Shown here one piece after another: positions 16,735 to 25,274 of a DNA stretch of 64,000 nt (position 1 is the first letter of the stretch; each line of letters opens with the position of its first letter). The position numbers and the translations under genes are program-made. Source of the DNA: Lysobacter helvus (lineage in GTDB: Bacteria > Pseudomonadota > Gammaproteobacteria > Xanthomonadales > Xanthomonadaceae); NCBI RefSeq assembly GCF_018406645.1, contig NZ_AP024546.1, positions 1 through 64,000 of the forward strand, in the 5' to 3' direction. The notes under the pieces were generated by a model. That model did no database searches. It saw only the letters and a list, made by a program, of their open reading frames with translations, and was not told the origin of the DNA.

Positions 16735-18437
16735 GCCTCCCCTCCCCCGCGCGCATGCCGCATGGCCGCGATGCGGCACAGCGACACGCGCCCGTTCGCC
16801 ACCGTCGCGCGCACGCGCGCATGGCCCGTCGAGGGCGCGCCGTTGCCATTGATGTCGGGCGCCATCGCCAGCTCGCCCGCTTCGACCAGGTACGCGGCGT
16901 ACGCCTTCAGTTCGCGTTTGCGCTGCTCGGTGGGCAGCACCATCGCGCGGTGCAGGAAATTGGAATTGGTGTCAAACACCAGCGTCCCGCCGCACCACAG
17001 CGGCAGCATGGTGCCGTCGAGCGCGCCGAAGCGCTTGCCTTCCAGGGCCACGTCCTCGCTCCAGGTGAACTCGACGATGTGTTCCTTCGGCGGGCGATAG
17101 CCGCTGGGCGTGTGCTTGTTGGTGCGATAGACCGCGTTGACCGCGAGGTTGGCTTCGTACGGGATGCCGAACACCGCGCGATGCAAATCGAGGAAGCGGT
17201 ACGCATCGGCTGGCGTCGTCGCGGTTTCGGCCACGCTCTCGGCACGCAACGCGCGCTGGATGGCGTCGCGCGTCTTTTCGTCGGGCTTGCGCAAGGGGAT
17301 GCCGCGGGCCGTGAACAATTTCACGAGCTGCGCGCGGATCCCCAGGTCATCGACCGGATACGCCACTTCCTGCGCGCGCAGCACCGCTTCGGCGTAATCG
17401 GCGTAGCGCAGGTCCACCGGCGGGCAATAATCGATCGCGCGGAACATCACGCCGGCGGTGGACGTGGCCGCCTGCATCAGCGCGCCCATCGCATAGCCCT
17501 GGCGCTTGTTGAGCGCGGTTTCGCCGCCACGCTGCAGGTTGTCCTTGTAGAACCGGCGATACAGGTACTGCAGCAGGTCGTAGTAGATGCCGGTGAGCAC
17601 CTCGGACCAGTCGTGTTCCTCGAACGTGCCGACCAGCGACTCCATCGTGCGCTGGTTCCAGGCGCCGCGCAGGTAGTCCTCGTCCGGCAGGCCGCGCAAG
17701 GCGGCACCGAATTCGCTGGCGATCGCGGAGACGACGTTGTGCGCGTCCAGTTTCTCCGGCGCGTCCTTGACCACCTGGAAGGCGGTCTCGCGCGTCGACA
17801 GGCTCGCCATCATTGCGACCGCATCACCGAAGTACTCGTGGAAGCCCGCGGTCTCCGGCGAACTCACCTCGTTGTAGCCGGGCTTGAGCCCGTCGAGCAC
17901 CGCGTGCCCGAGTTCGTGCGTGATGATGTCGTGCGACAGGCAGGTAAAGACCGGCTTGCCTTCGAAGCCTTCGAAATAGAAGAAATGGATGCCGCCGGTA
18001 CCGCGGTCGTAGAACGCGTTCTCCGAGTAGCCCGCGTGCGGCAGCAGCAACAGGCGGCCATCGCGGTTGGCCCACGGGATCGCGCGGCCCAGCAGGTGGA
18101 TGTGTTCGATCTTCTCCAGCGTGCGCTCGACGATCGCCCACACGTTGACCTGGTGGAAATGGAAATCCGCCAGCAGCTTCTCGCGCGAGAGGCGCGCCAG
18201 CCCCGCGAAGCTGCCGTTGCGCTGCAAGCGCGCCGGCGCGAAGCGCACGTCCAGGTCCGCGTTGTAATCCACCACCACCGCGTGCGGCCCGCACGGGCCC
18301 GAGCCCGCCGTCGGATACACCATCGCGCGGTCCAGCGGCCAGAGCCCGTCGCGGCGCGCGACCAGCGGATCCTTGGGCAGGAACTTGACGTGGACGACGT
18401 CCTTCTTCGGCGCCTGTTTCTTCGTCGCCATGCTCAT
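16731..18437 (-). CDS. HExxH zinc metallopeptidase (gluzincin-like)
   Basis: A 568-residue protein with the zinc site HELGHAVLDG near residue 160 and a downstream GFHEYFGDAVAM whose glutamate is the likely third ligand, the arrangement of thermolysin/fungalysin-type gluzincins. There is no signal peptide; the N-terminus is MSMATKKQAPKK. The C-terminal 250 residues are not recognised. It lies between and overlaps by four bases both neighbours (SGNH hydrolase upstream, metallo-beta-lactamase fold downstream), so all three are co-translated. Substrate unknown. The long in-frame extension upstream of 18437 runs antisense-style through the neighbouring gene and is not coding. Confidence 0.8.
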   Translation of the reverse strand: MSMATKKQAPKKDVVHVKFLPKDPLVARRDGLWPLDRAMVYPTAGSGPCGPHAVVVDYNADLDVRFAPARLQRNGSFAGLARLSREKLLADFHFHQVNVWAIVERTLEKIEHIHLLGRAIPWANRDGRLLLLPHAGYSENAFYDRGTGGIHFFYFEGFEGKPVFTCLSHDIITHELGHAVLDGLKPGYNEVSSPETAGFHEYFGDAVAMMASLSTRETAFQVVKDAPEKLDAHNVVSAIASEFGAALRGLPDEDYLRGAWNQRTMESLVGTFEEHDWSEVLTGIYYDLLQYLYRRFYKDNLQRGGETALNKRQGYAMGALMQAATSTAGVMFRAIDYCPPVDLRYADYAEAVLRAQEVAYPVDDLGIRAQLVKLFTARGIPLRKPDEKTRDAIQRALRAESVAETATTPADAYRFLDLHRAVFGIPYEANLAVNAVYRTNKHTPSGYRPPKEHIVEFTWSEDVALEGKRFGALDGTMLPLWCGGTLVFDTNSNFLHRAMVLPTEQRKRELKAYAAYLVEAGELAMAPDINGNGAPSTGHARVRATVANGRVSLCRIAAMRHARGGGEA

Positions 18438-19585
18438 TGCACCCGCGTGGGGAACAGGGTCTTGAGGTGCTGCTGGAACTTGGTGGCGAACGTTTCGAAC
18501 CCCGTCTTCGCCGGGTGCAGCTCGTTGTGCCAGGAACTCGCCTGCGGCGCGAGCGTGCCTTGCGTCGCCACGCACGTCACCTTCGGATGCGCGCCCGCCA
18601 GTTGCGTGAGCATCGCCTGGAACTGCTGCAGCATGACCTTCACGACGGCCTGCCCCGCGGCCTGCGACGGGAAGCCGCGCAGGTCGAACGTGGGTTTCAG
18701 CCACGGGCCGTAGTTGCACACGCCACGCCCGTCGGGGATCGCGAAGTCGTACCCGTGGAAGACCAGGTGCGTGGTGGGGCTGAGGCCGTCGCGCAGTTCG
18801 ATCAGGTCTTCGTAGCCCGCGCGCACGAGCGCCAGTGCCGTGTCGAACCGCGGCTGGTGCAGTTGCGACGCCGCCGATCCGCCCGCCGTGAAGTTGCGCA
18901 CCCACAGCGCCATCGGGTTGTCGACGATGTCGTTGCCGCCGCCGGAGAACAGCAGCACGTCCCACGGCCCGCCCGCCGGACACCCGTTCAGCAGCATCTG
19001 CACCATGCGCTTGCGCTGCGCGACGCCGAGCATGAAGCGCACTTCGTCGCCCGCGTCGGCCATGTTGAGGATCGGCACGCCCAGGCGCTTCTGCAGGCGC
19101 GGGATGATGCCGCCGCCGAACAGCGGGATCGGATAGTCGAACCAGGAATCGCCTTCGGCCAGCACCTGCAACGGCTTGAACGATGCGCTGCCGCCGGCGT
19201 TCTTCGCGAGCGTCCTGCGGGCCTTCGTCGCTTTCGTCGTCTTGCGCGCCGTCGTGGTGCGACGCACGCCGCGCTGCTTGAGCAGCGCCATCGTGTCTTC
19301 GTATTCCTGCAGGCGGCGGGCGCGTTCCTCGTCGTGCGATTGCTGCAGGCGCTTGCGTTCCGCACCGACGGCGGCGGGCGTGGTCGTCGCGGCCGCGAGT
19401 GCGCGGCGCGTCGTGCGCACCGGGCGGCGCGCACGGGCGAGCGCCTGCGCTTCCTCGAGCGTGAGCGGCGGACCGGAGGCGACGGACTTCGCGACTTTCT
19501 TCGCCGGCGTCTTGCGCGCAGCCTTCTTCGGCGCGGCCTTGCGCGCGGACTTCCTGCCGACGGACTTGCGCGGACCCTTGGCCAT
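18434..19585 (-). CDS. SGNH/GDSL hydrolase with histone-H1-like N-terminus
   Basis: A 383-residue protein. Residues 1-120 are Lys/Ala/Arg-rich (for example KAARKTPAKKVAKS) like bacterial histone H1 tails, and include a short coiled coil. The rest is an SGNH esterase/lipase domain: block I LAEGDSWFDYP with the nucleophilic Ser, block III GGGNDI with the oxyanion Asn, and block V WHNELHPAK with the catalytic His. GAGGTG precedes the ATG. First gene of the three-gene operon 19585-15559. The fusion of a basic tail to an SGNH domain is unusual. The tail could bind nucleic acid, polyphosphate or an anionic surface; this is a guess. Confidence 0.83.
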   Translation of the reverse strand: MAKGPRKSVGRKSARKAAPKKAARKTPAKKVAKSVASGPPLTLEEAQALARARRPVRTTRRALAAATTTPAAVGAERKRLQQSHDEERARRLQEYEDTMALLKQRGVRRTTTARKTTKATKARRTLAKNAGGSASFKPLQVLAEGDSWFDYPIPLFGGGIIPRLQKRLGVPILNMADAGDEVRFMLGVAQRKRMVQMLLNGCPAGGPWDVLLFSGGGNDIVDNPMALWVRNFTAGGSAASQLHQPRFDTALALVRAGYEDLIELRDGLSPTTHLVFHGYDFAIPDGRGVCNYGPWLKPTFDLRGFPSQAAGQAVVKVMLQQFQAMLTQLAGAHPKVTCVATQGTLAPQASSWHNELHPAKTGFETFATKFQQHLKTLFPTRVQ

Positions 19586-19799
19586 CGAAGCACCTCATCC
19601 CGTGGGTGGACATCGTCCACCCCGTGCGTCGCAGATTCGGCGACGGCTGTTCCGGGTTAACGGTGCTTCGCAGGCGATGCGGACGGACGGTCGTCGGTCT
19701 CGGGGTGAGGATCAGTCACCGCGCGCGTCGCGCCGCCGATCTCATCCCGTGGGACGCGCCCATCGGATGTTGCGCACCCCGTTCCGCGATGCGCCTCCC

Positions 19800-19991
19800 A
19801 TGCCCACCGACGCCAGGATCGCCTGCACCCGTTGCCACCACGTGTTGTTGCGATGCCGCCTGCATTGCGACGTCTGCGGGCATGCGATGCCGCGCCGCGT
19901 GCGCCGCCGGTGGCGCACCGTGCTCGCGCGCTTCGGGTTGGCGCTGACCGCGGCGATGGCGCTCTACGTCAACGCGATGGGCGGGCCCTGA
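19800..19991 (+). CDS. Small zinc-ribbon membrane protein (putative)
   Basis: A possible 63-residue protein starting MPTDARIACTRCHHVLLRC, with CxxC pairs at residues 9-12 and about 23-26, an Arg-rich stretch, and one C-terminal membrane helix (FGLALTAAMALYVNAM). Such a layout is plausible for a small membrane zinc ribbon. It lies 27 bp before the acyltransferase start. Homology cannot be judged from here. Confidence 0.45.
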   Translation: MPTDARIACTRCHHVLLRCRLHCDVCGHAMPRRVRRRWRTVLARFGLALTAAMALYVNAMGGP

Positions 19992-20018
19992 CCGCAATCC
20001 ACGGTATCTTCCCGGCCC

Positions 20019-20978
20019 ATGGGGATCCGTTACAACCCGGCACTCGACGGCCTGCGCGCGATCGCGGTGCTCGCCGTCATCGAGTACCACGCGCACTGGC
20101 ACTGGCTCGGCCTGGAAGGCGCGCTGGGCGTCGATGTGTTTTTCGTCTTGTCGGGCTTCCTGATCACCTCGTTGTTGCTGCAGGAAGACGCCGGCGGTGG
20201 GATTCGCCTGGGCGCGTTCTACCTGCGGCGTGCGCGGCGCCTGTATCCCGCGCTGGTGATGCTGGTCGCGGCGACGGTGCTGGTGGGGTGGACCAGCCTG
20301 GGCGCGGCGCTGCATGCCCTCGTCTACGTGACCGATTACGTGCGGCCCTCGGAGATCCTCGGCCACACGTGGTCGCTGTCGGTCGAAGAGCACTATTACT
20401 TGTTGTGGCCGCTGTTGCTGCCGTTCGTGGCGCGCATGCCGCGCGGGCGCGCGGTGGTGCTGCTGGGCGCGATCTATGTCGTCGCCACGGCTTGGACCGC
20501 GCTGCAACCCTTCGAGTGGCGCGCGGGGGTGCGCTTCGATACCCGGATGACGGGACTGGTGCTGGGTTCATTGCTCGCGTTCCGCCCGCGCGGCATGACA
20601 TTGCCGCTCGCAGCGCTGGCCGTGGGCTCCGCGCTGGTGATAGCTGGCTACACCAACCATCGTCCGTTCGCCGAAGCCGCCACGGCGTGCATCATCGTGC
20701 TGTCGTATCGCACGACGCTGCCGTTCCTGACGCGCGCGCCGCTGGTCTACCTCGGCCGCATTTCATACGGGATGTACCTGTACCACTGGCCGATCGCCTG
20801 GGCGCTGCGCAATACGCTGGACGGGCTGCCGCAGTTGTTGCTCATCGTGGCGACGACGATCGCGTGCGCGGCGGTGTCGTTCCAGACGATCGAACGGTGG
20901 TTCCGGTCACCCGATCGACCTGCGGGGCGCGACATCGCTGCGGATGGCTCCGCCGTCGTCGCGCCCGGCCAACCCTGA
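20019..20978 (+). CDS. Acyltransferase family 3 membrane protein
   Basis: A 319-residue integral membrane O-acyltransferase of the AT3 family, with the signature start LDGLRAIAVLAVIEYH, then GVDVFFVLSGFLIT, the Arg-containing FYLRRARRLYP, and TWSLSVEEHYYLLWP. It transfers acyl groups to surface polysaccharides or other extracytoplasmic targets. It has about ten membrane helices and no SGNH C-terminal domain. No recognisable polysaccharide genes adjoin it, so its substrate is unknown. Confidence 0.93.
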   Translation: MGIRYNPALDGLRAIAVLAVIEYHAHWHWLGLEGALGVDVFFVLSGFLITSLLLQEDAGGGIRLGAFYLRRARRLYPALVMLVAATVLVGWTSLGAALHALVYVTDYVRPSEILGHTWSLSVEEHYYLLWPLLLPFVARMPRGRAVVLLGAIYVVATAWTALQPFEWRAGVRFDTRMTGLVLGSLLAFRPRGMTLPLAALAVGSALVIAGYTNHRPFAEAATACIIVLSYRTTLPFLTRAPLVYLGRISYGMYLYHWPIAWALRNTLDGLPQLLLIVATTIACAAVSFQTIERWFRSPDRPAGRDIAADGSAVVAPGQP

Positions 20979-21005
20979 TCCCCGCACACGCCCGAAAGGA
21001 ATCGC

Positions 21006-21503
21006 ATGTCCCCGTCTCCGATCGCCATCGCCTTCCGCCTCACGTTCCGCGAGCGGCTGAAAGCCAGCGCGACGATTTCGCTCACGTCGGTGGCCACGTG
21101 GGTGTCGATCGTCGTCGATGTGCTCGCGATCCTGGCGTTCTGCCTGTTCGCGGACGCGCCGTGGTTCCCGTTCGAGTTCCCGTTCATCGCCGTGCCGATT
21201 TCCGTGCTGGCGATGCTGCCCTTGGGCTGGTGGCTGACGGCGATCAGGTACGCGCGGGCGGAACGCGACCTGGGCCGCGCCGCGTTCGAAATCGCCGACG
21301 CGGGCCTGCACATCGTCACCGATCGCGTGGACCAGCGCCTCGCCTGGCAGGCCATCCGGAAATTCCGCGAACGCGCCGGCTTCCAGATGTATTACTTCGC
21401 GCGCCAGCAGGCGATGTGCTTTCCGTTGCGCGCCTTCGCTTCCCGCGAAGAGGCGGACGCAGCCCGGGCCCTCGCGCGCTCGGGGGGTGTTGCAGGCGCC
21501 TGA
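21006..21503 (+). CDS. YcxB-like membrane protein, copy 1
   Basis: A 165-residue protein with two membrane helices (about residues 32-75) and a C-terminal soluble part in which AGLHIVTDRVDQRLAWQAIR and RERAGFQMYYF match the YcxB-like architecture. Function unknown. AAGGAA precedes the ATG. Two further related genes lie at 22383 and 22868. Confidence 0.75.
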   Translation: MSPSPIAIAFRLTFRERLKASATISLTSVATWVSIVVDVLAILAFCLFADAPWFPFEFPFIAVPISVLAMLPLGWWLTAIRYARAERDLGRAAFEIADAGLHIVTDRVDQRLAWQAIRKFRERAGFQMYYFARQQAMCFPLRAFASREEADAARALARSGGVAGA

Positions 21504-21504
21504 G

Positions 21505-21876
21505 TCAGTGCGTTGCGGCTTCGGCCTTTGACGCCGATGGCGTCACGCGGCACTGCATGTCGTCGGCGCTCGATCGCTTGTCGGCCCCGATGGAACGCAC
21601 GCCCACGATGACCCCGCGTTCGACGATCGGCTCGAATGGCAAGCGTCGACCATCAAGGAGCGACCCGGGTCCCGCGTACCGCGTCCCGTCAGGCGCCTGG
21701 AACAGTCCGCGCAAGCCTTGCGCCGCGGTGAGCGGCTGGTGCTGGTCGCGCTCGTACGCTTCGATCTGGTGGCACAACAATGCGACCTGCGCCTTCGTGA
21801 GCCTGTCGACGTCATCGGTCCAGCCGCATCCCGTCAACCAGGCGACGACGCACGCACCCATCATCACGTTCCGCAT
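21505..21876 (-). CDS. Lipoprotein of unknown function
   Basis: A 123-residue protein with a lipoprotein signal (MRNVMMGACVVAWLTGCGW, lipobox LTGC). The mature part carries VALLCHQIEAYERD and LRGLFQAPDGTRY but no recognisable domain. GAGGAG precedes the ATG at 21876. It is convergent with the YcxB-like gene with one base between stops. Confidence 0.75.
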   Translation of the reverse strand: MRNVMMGACVVAWLTGCGWTDDVDRLTKAQVALLCHQIEAYERDQHQPLTAAQGLRGLFQAPDGTRYAGPGSLLDGRRLPFEPIVERGVIVGVRSIGADKRSSADDMQCRVTPSASKAEAATH

Positions 21877-21917
21877 TGCTCGCTCCTCGTTGGCGCATGC
21901 CGCGCAACGTCCGCGCC

Positions 21918-22244
21918 CTACTGCATTCGTGCATACACCACGCACGCCACCAGCGCGAACACCACCAGCAGCGCGATGAACCCCCACTTGAGCAAACGCG
22001 GATCGAGGCTCGCGACATCACGCTCGAAGGCATCGACATCGACGGGCTCGGCGACGTCGTGGTCCGGGTTGTCGAGCAAGGCCCGCGCATCGTCGTACTG
22101 GGCGTTGATGCAGACGAAGATCGCGTCGTTGAACACGTTCCGGATCCCCGCGCCCCGGACGAACGTGGGAATGCCCTTGTGGTAGAGCCGCAAGGTGATC
22201 TCGTTCGCGAGCGTCCGATCCTGGACGTAAGTGAGCAGGCGCAT
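21918..22244 (-). CDS. DUF2007-like protein with C-terminal membrane anchor
   Basis: A 108-residue protein whose first part (MRLLTYVQDRTLANEITLRL, then IPTFVRG and INAQYDDARALLD) matches the small DUF2007 signal-transducer-like fold, followed by an acidic linker and a single C-terminal helix KWGFIALLVVFALVACVVYA. Function unknown. The ATG at 22244 begins the conserved region. Confidence 0.7.
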   Translation of the reverse strand: MRLLTYVQDRTLANEITLRLYHKGIPTFVRGAGIRNVFNDAIFVCINAQYDDARALLDNPDHDVAEPVDVDAFERDVASLDPRLLKWGFIALLVVFALVACVVYARMQ

Positions 22245-22382
22245 CGCGTCGGATCGTCCCCGGCATGCCGCCCCGCGCGGCCCCGGGGAGCATAGCCTCG
22301 CCACGCGAACCCCGCCCACGGGACAAGGTCCCGGCGCTCGCGTAGCCTTGCCCGCACGCAGCCCACCACCCACGCCCGCCGC

Positions 22383-22871
22383 ATGACGCCCACCGCGATC
22401 CACCTGCCCGACGTCCGGATGACGTTCGCCGAGTGCGTGAAGGCGCTCGCACTGGTCTCGGTGCGCGTGCCGAAACTCTGGGCATGCATGGCACTGTTCT
22501 GCGCCGGGGGCCTGGCGGTGCTGATCCTGTCCTCGCGCGCCGGCCAGCTCGACGCCGGCGCGCTCGCGGCCGGCCTGGCCGGCATCGCCTTCGTGCCGGG
22601 GTTGCTGGTTGCCGCCGCCTGGAACAGCCGTCGTGCGCAGAAGTCCGCGGTCGCCTATCGCTTCACGGCCGAAGGCCTGCATATCAGCACCCAACACAGT
22701 CAGACGCAGATGTCCTGGACGAACATCCGCAACATGCGCGAGCGCGGCGGGTTCCTCATGCTCCGCATCGGCGAACAGTGCGTGCTCTGCATGCCGCGGC
22801 GACTGTTCGGCCCGACGGAAGTCGGCGCGGTGCGCGCACTGGCGCGCGATGCCGGGGTGGAAGGCGCATGA
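22383..22871 (+). CDS. YcxB-like membrane protein, copy 2
   Basis: A 162-residue protein with two predicted membrane helices (about residues 35-55 and 62-80) and a soluble C-terminal part (EGLHISTQHSQTQMSWTNIR, then MRERGGFLMLRIG) similar to the copies at 21006 and 22868. Its stop overlaps the next start (ATGA), so the pair is coupled. Function unknown. Confidence 0.75.
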   Translation: MTPTAIHLPDVRMTFAECVKALALVSVRVPKLWACMALFCAGGLAVLILSSRAGQLDAGALAAGLAGIAFVPGLLVAAAWNSRRAQKSAVAYRFTAEGLHISTQHSQTQMSWTNIRNMRERGGFLMLRIGEQCVLCMPRRLFGPTEVGAVRALARDAGVEGA

Positions 22872-23428
22872 CGCCGGACGCCCTGCCTTCCGGCAACGGC
22901 GTGATGCCGGTCTACACGCCATCGACCGAGCCCGTGGTGCGGCTGGAAGTCCGCCTCTCGTTCTTCGATCGCCTGCGCGCGGGTTTCGCCGCCCTTCCCA
23001 ACCAGACGAAGAGCCTGCGCTTCGGGGCCGTCTTCGCCGCACTGGGGTTGTGCGTGCTGGTCCTGTTCCCGGCCGTGATGCACAAGCCGCCGTCCTGGAT
23101 CGACTGGCTGGTGGGCCTGTACTTGCTGGGGTTCCTGCCGATCGCCGTCGCGTCCGGTGCATGGACTGGTTATCGCGCCGCGCGTTCGTACGGCGGGCGG
23201 TTCTCCTACGAGTTCAGCGAAGCGGGCCTGCGCGTCTTCACCCCGAAGGTCGACCGCAAGCACGCATGGCGCGGCATGACCCGCGTGCGCGAACGCGGTG
23301 GCTTCCTGCTGGTGTATTTCGGCGGCTGCGCGTACGCGTTGCCGCTCCGGGACTTCCCGGATGCGCACGCCCTGCAGGAAACGCGGCGCCTGGCGCAGGT
23401 CGTCGGGACCGATCAGCTCCCGGCCTGA
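22868..23428 (+). CDS. YcxB-like membrane protein, copy 3
   Basis: A 186-residue protein overlapping its upstream paralogue by four bases. Two membrane helices (about residues 50-70 and 78-95) and the conserved segment SEAGLRVFTPKVDRKHAW, then RVRERGGFLLVYFG. Together with copies 1 and 2 it forms a small tandem paralogue set broken only by the lipoprotein and DUF2007-like genes. Confidence 0.75.
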   Translation: MTPDALPSGNGVMPVYTPSTEPVVRLEVRLSFFDRLRAGFAALPNQTKSLRFGAVFAALGLCVLVLFPAVMHKPPSWIDWLVGLYLLGFLPIAVASGAWTGYRAARSYGGRFSYEFSEAGLRVFTPKVDRKHAWRGMTRVRERGGFLLVYFGGCAYALPLRDFPDAHALQETRRLAQVVGTDQLPA

Positions 23429-23676
23429 GCGTCCGCCCCGCCGATCGCGAAGAACTGTTCGCGCGACAGGGACGCATAGGCCTGCGTGGCGAACTGCTGT
23501 TGCAGGCTGCGCCGGAGGTCGTCGTCGAAGCTGTCGCACGCCATCTCGCCCAGGAACGTGAGCGCGTCGTCTTGGTCGTCTTCGAGGAACGGCGCATTCG
23601 CAGGCGCGAGGAGATAGCTGCCGTCGCGACAGCGGTAGGCGATCAGGGGTGCGTGGCAATCGGACACTTGGGGCAT
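23413..23676 (-). CDS. Small hypothetical protein
   Basis: An 87-residue acidic protein starting MPQVSDCHAPLIAYRCRDGS, with no recognised domain and no membrane segment. Its end overlaps the YcxB copy 3 end by 16 bp on the opposite strand. The ribosome binding site is weak; an ATG 17 codons upstream is an alternative start. Confidence 0.55.
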   Translation of the reverse strand: MPQVSDCHAPLIAYRCRDGSYLLAPANAPFLEDDQDDALTFLGEMACDSFDDDLRRSLQQQFATQAYASLSREQFFAIGGADAQAGS

Positions 23677-23790
23677 GGGGAATGCTCGAAGTTCGGCGCG
23701 CGAGCCGCCGCGCGCAGTGGGCAACATACGCCTGCCGCCCTCCGCCGAAATAACGATTCGCTGAGATTCGGCGCCCCTGTAACAAAGGAA

Positions 23791-23815
23791 AACCCCGCGA
23801 GGGGAGCGCGGGGTC
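23791..23815 (-). terminator. Rho-independent terminator (minus strand)
   Basis: ACCCCGCG and CGCGGGGT arms (23792-23799, 23807-23814). Read on the minus strand the stem is followed by TTTTCCTTT. It lies 123 bp beyond the stop of the XRE regulator gene and would end that transcript. Confidence 0.75.
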
Positions 23816-23937
23816 TTCAGGGATCTAGGGGATACCCGGCCCCGTCCTTGGGGCTGAAGGCAGTCTTTCATTCGGCAGGTGATGGATTCGTGGATGCACG
23901 GCGCGCGGGAAAAGGTTCACGTGATTCACGCGAGCAA

Positions 23938-24378
23938 CTACCCCGACAACATCTCCACCACGCGGACCACCGCTTCGCGCCTGCGATCCGACACGCGCCG
24001 CAATCCCTGCAGGATCCGGCTCTCCAGTTCGTCGCGCGCGAAATCGTCGACGACCACCGCGGCATCGAACGCGCCCGCGTCCGGATTGCTCGGTCCTCGC
24101 CCGGTCGCCAACCATTCGAAACACACGCGCGTCTCGCACGCGATCTGCGCCAGGTGGCCCACGCTCGGCGTGGTGCCGCCTTCGCGTTCCCATTGCGTGA
24201 CGGCGCTGCGCTGCACGGCGAGGCGGCGGGCCACTTCGGTCTGCGTCAATCCGGCCTGCGTGCGGGCACGGCGGATGCGGGTGGAGATGGAGAACACGGG
24301 CGCGCCTGTCGAAGCTCCGTTGATGTTCGTAACGCGAACCGGGTAGCGAGGCTGCCACCCCCTCATCAAACGGCACAC
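23938..24378 (-). CDS. XRE-family transcriptional regulator
   Basis: Up to 146 residues with one Cro/CI helix-turn-helix: RIRRARTQAGLTQTEVARRL, then VQRSAVTQWERE and SVGHLAQIA. The C-terminal part is a short helical tail. The start is uncertain: ATG at 24378, or more likely GTG at 24297, which begins just before SISTRIRRAR as usual in this family. If GTG is right, the inverted repeat GTTCG-5-CGAAC at 24325-24339 lies 28 bp upstream of the start as a candidate autoregulatory operator. It is divergent from the LuxR-type gene, and the pair borders the eCIS locus. Confidence 0.85.
   Translation of the reverse strand: MCRLMRGWQPRYPVRVTNINGASTGAPVFSISTRIRRARTQAGLTQTEVARRLAVQRSAVTQWEREGGTTPSVGHLAQIACETRVCFEWLATGRGPSNPDAGAFDAAVVVDDFARDELESRILQGLRRVSDRRREAVVRVVEMLSG
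24325..24339. promoter_or_regulatory. Candidate operator for the XRE regulator
   Basis: GTTCG-TAACG-CGAAC. A short inverted repeat immediately upstream of the likely GTG start of the XRE gene. If the ATG at 24378 is the true start it is inside the coding region and means nothing. Confidence 0.35.
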
Positions 24379-24617
24379 GGATTCACCCCGTGACCGGGAT
24401 TTCCCGCATTCATCGCCGTGCCGCTACCGGGGCAGCGATTCTTGCGGCAACTGGTCCGTGCGCGCTGCCCCCGGGCACCGCATGCCCCGGATGGGGGGCG
24501 CGCGGACCCACCGGGAAGCGATGCTCACCACGCCATTCGTGCAGGCGGTGACCGTCGAAATGGCATGCGCGCGTTGCCATGGAAGCGCAGCTTGCGCGCC
24601 GCGTGCAAGGCGAGGCC

Positions 24618-25274
24618 ATGCACCTGATCGTGTTCACCCCGGTGCGATTGCTCGGTGATGGATTGGCAGCCTCGCTTGCCAACCGCCCCGGCATGGTCGT
24701 GCGCGCGGTGGTCAACGCCTTCGCGGACCTGCACGGGGCGCTCGCGAACACCGAGGTCGACCTGGTCCTGATCGACGTCACCCAGGGCATCGACCTGTCG
24801 GACGTGCGCGCCATCGCGCAGGCGTATCCCGACGTGTTGCTGGTCGCCCTGGGCCTGGACGAACAACGCCAGAACGTCATCCGCTGCGGGCACGCCGGCT
24901 TCACCGGCTACGTGCCGCGCGATGCATCGATCGATGGTTTGTGCGAAGCCCTGTCGGACGTCGTGCATGGCCGCCTCGCCTGCTCCGCCGAGATCTCGTG
25001 CGAATTGCTGCGCGCGTTGTTCCGCATGGAACAGCCGGCGACGGGCCCCGCCCCGGGCCAGCCGTTGAGTCGCCGCGAATGCGAAGTGATGCATTTGATC
25101 GAGCGCGGGCTGTCGAACAAGGAGATCGCGCGGGAGCTGAGCCTGAGCGTGTCGACCGTGAAGCACCACGTGCACCACATCCTGGAGAAGCTGGCGTTGT
25201 CGCGCAGGACGCAGGCGATGTATCGGGCGCGGGAAGCGCCGTGGATTGCGTCGCCCACGCAAGCCAACCACTAG
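24618..25274 (+). CDS. LuxR/NarL-type response regulator with atypical receiver
   Basis: A 218-residue protein. The C-terminal LuxR helix-turn-helix is canonical: LSRRECEVMHLIERGLSNKE, then IARELSLSVSTVKHHVHHIL. The N-terminal receiver-like domain is degenerate: the acidic pair is replaced by FTPVR, and the conserved Lys in the usual LLKDAS reads VPRDAS, although an Asp in LVLIDV is kept. It probably does not respond to phosphorylation in the usual way. AAGGCGAG precedes the ATG at 24618. It converges on the eCIS cargo operon and the two stops share the palindrome CTAG at 25271-25274. It is the nearest DNA-binding regulator to the particle genes along with the XRE protein. Confidence 0.88.
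   Translation: MHLIVFTPVRLLGDGLAASLANRPGMVVRAVVNAFADLHGALANTEVDLVLIDVTQGIDLSDVRAIAQAYPDVLLVALGLDEQRQNVIRCGHAGFTGYVPRDASIDGLCEALSDVVHGRLACSAEISCELLRALFRMEQPATGPAPGQPLSRRECEVMHLIERGLSNKEIARELSLSVSTVKHHVHHILEKLALSRRTQAMYRAREAPWIASPTQANH

Noticed and set aside
18438-19613. Upstream extension of the metallopeptidase frame
   Set aside because: It lies inside the SGNH gene in another frame and is Arg/Ala-rich noise; ATGA overlap at 18434-18437 marks the start.
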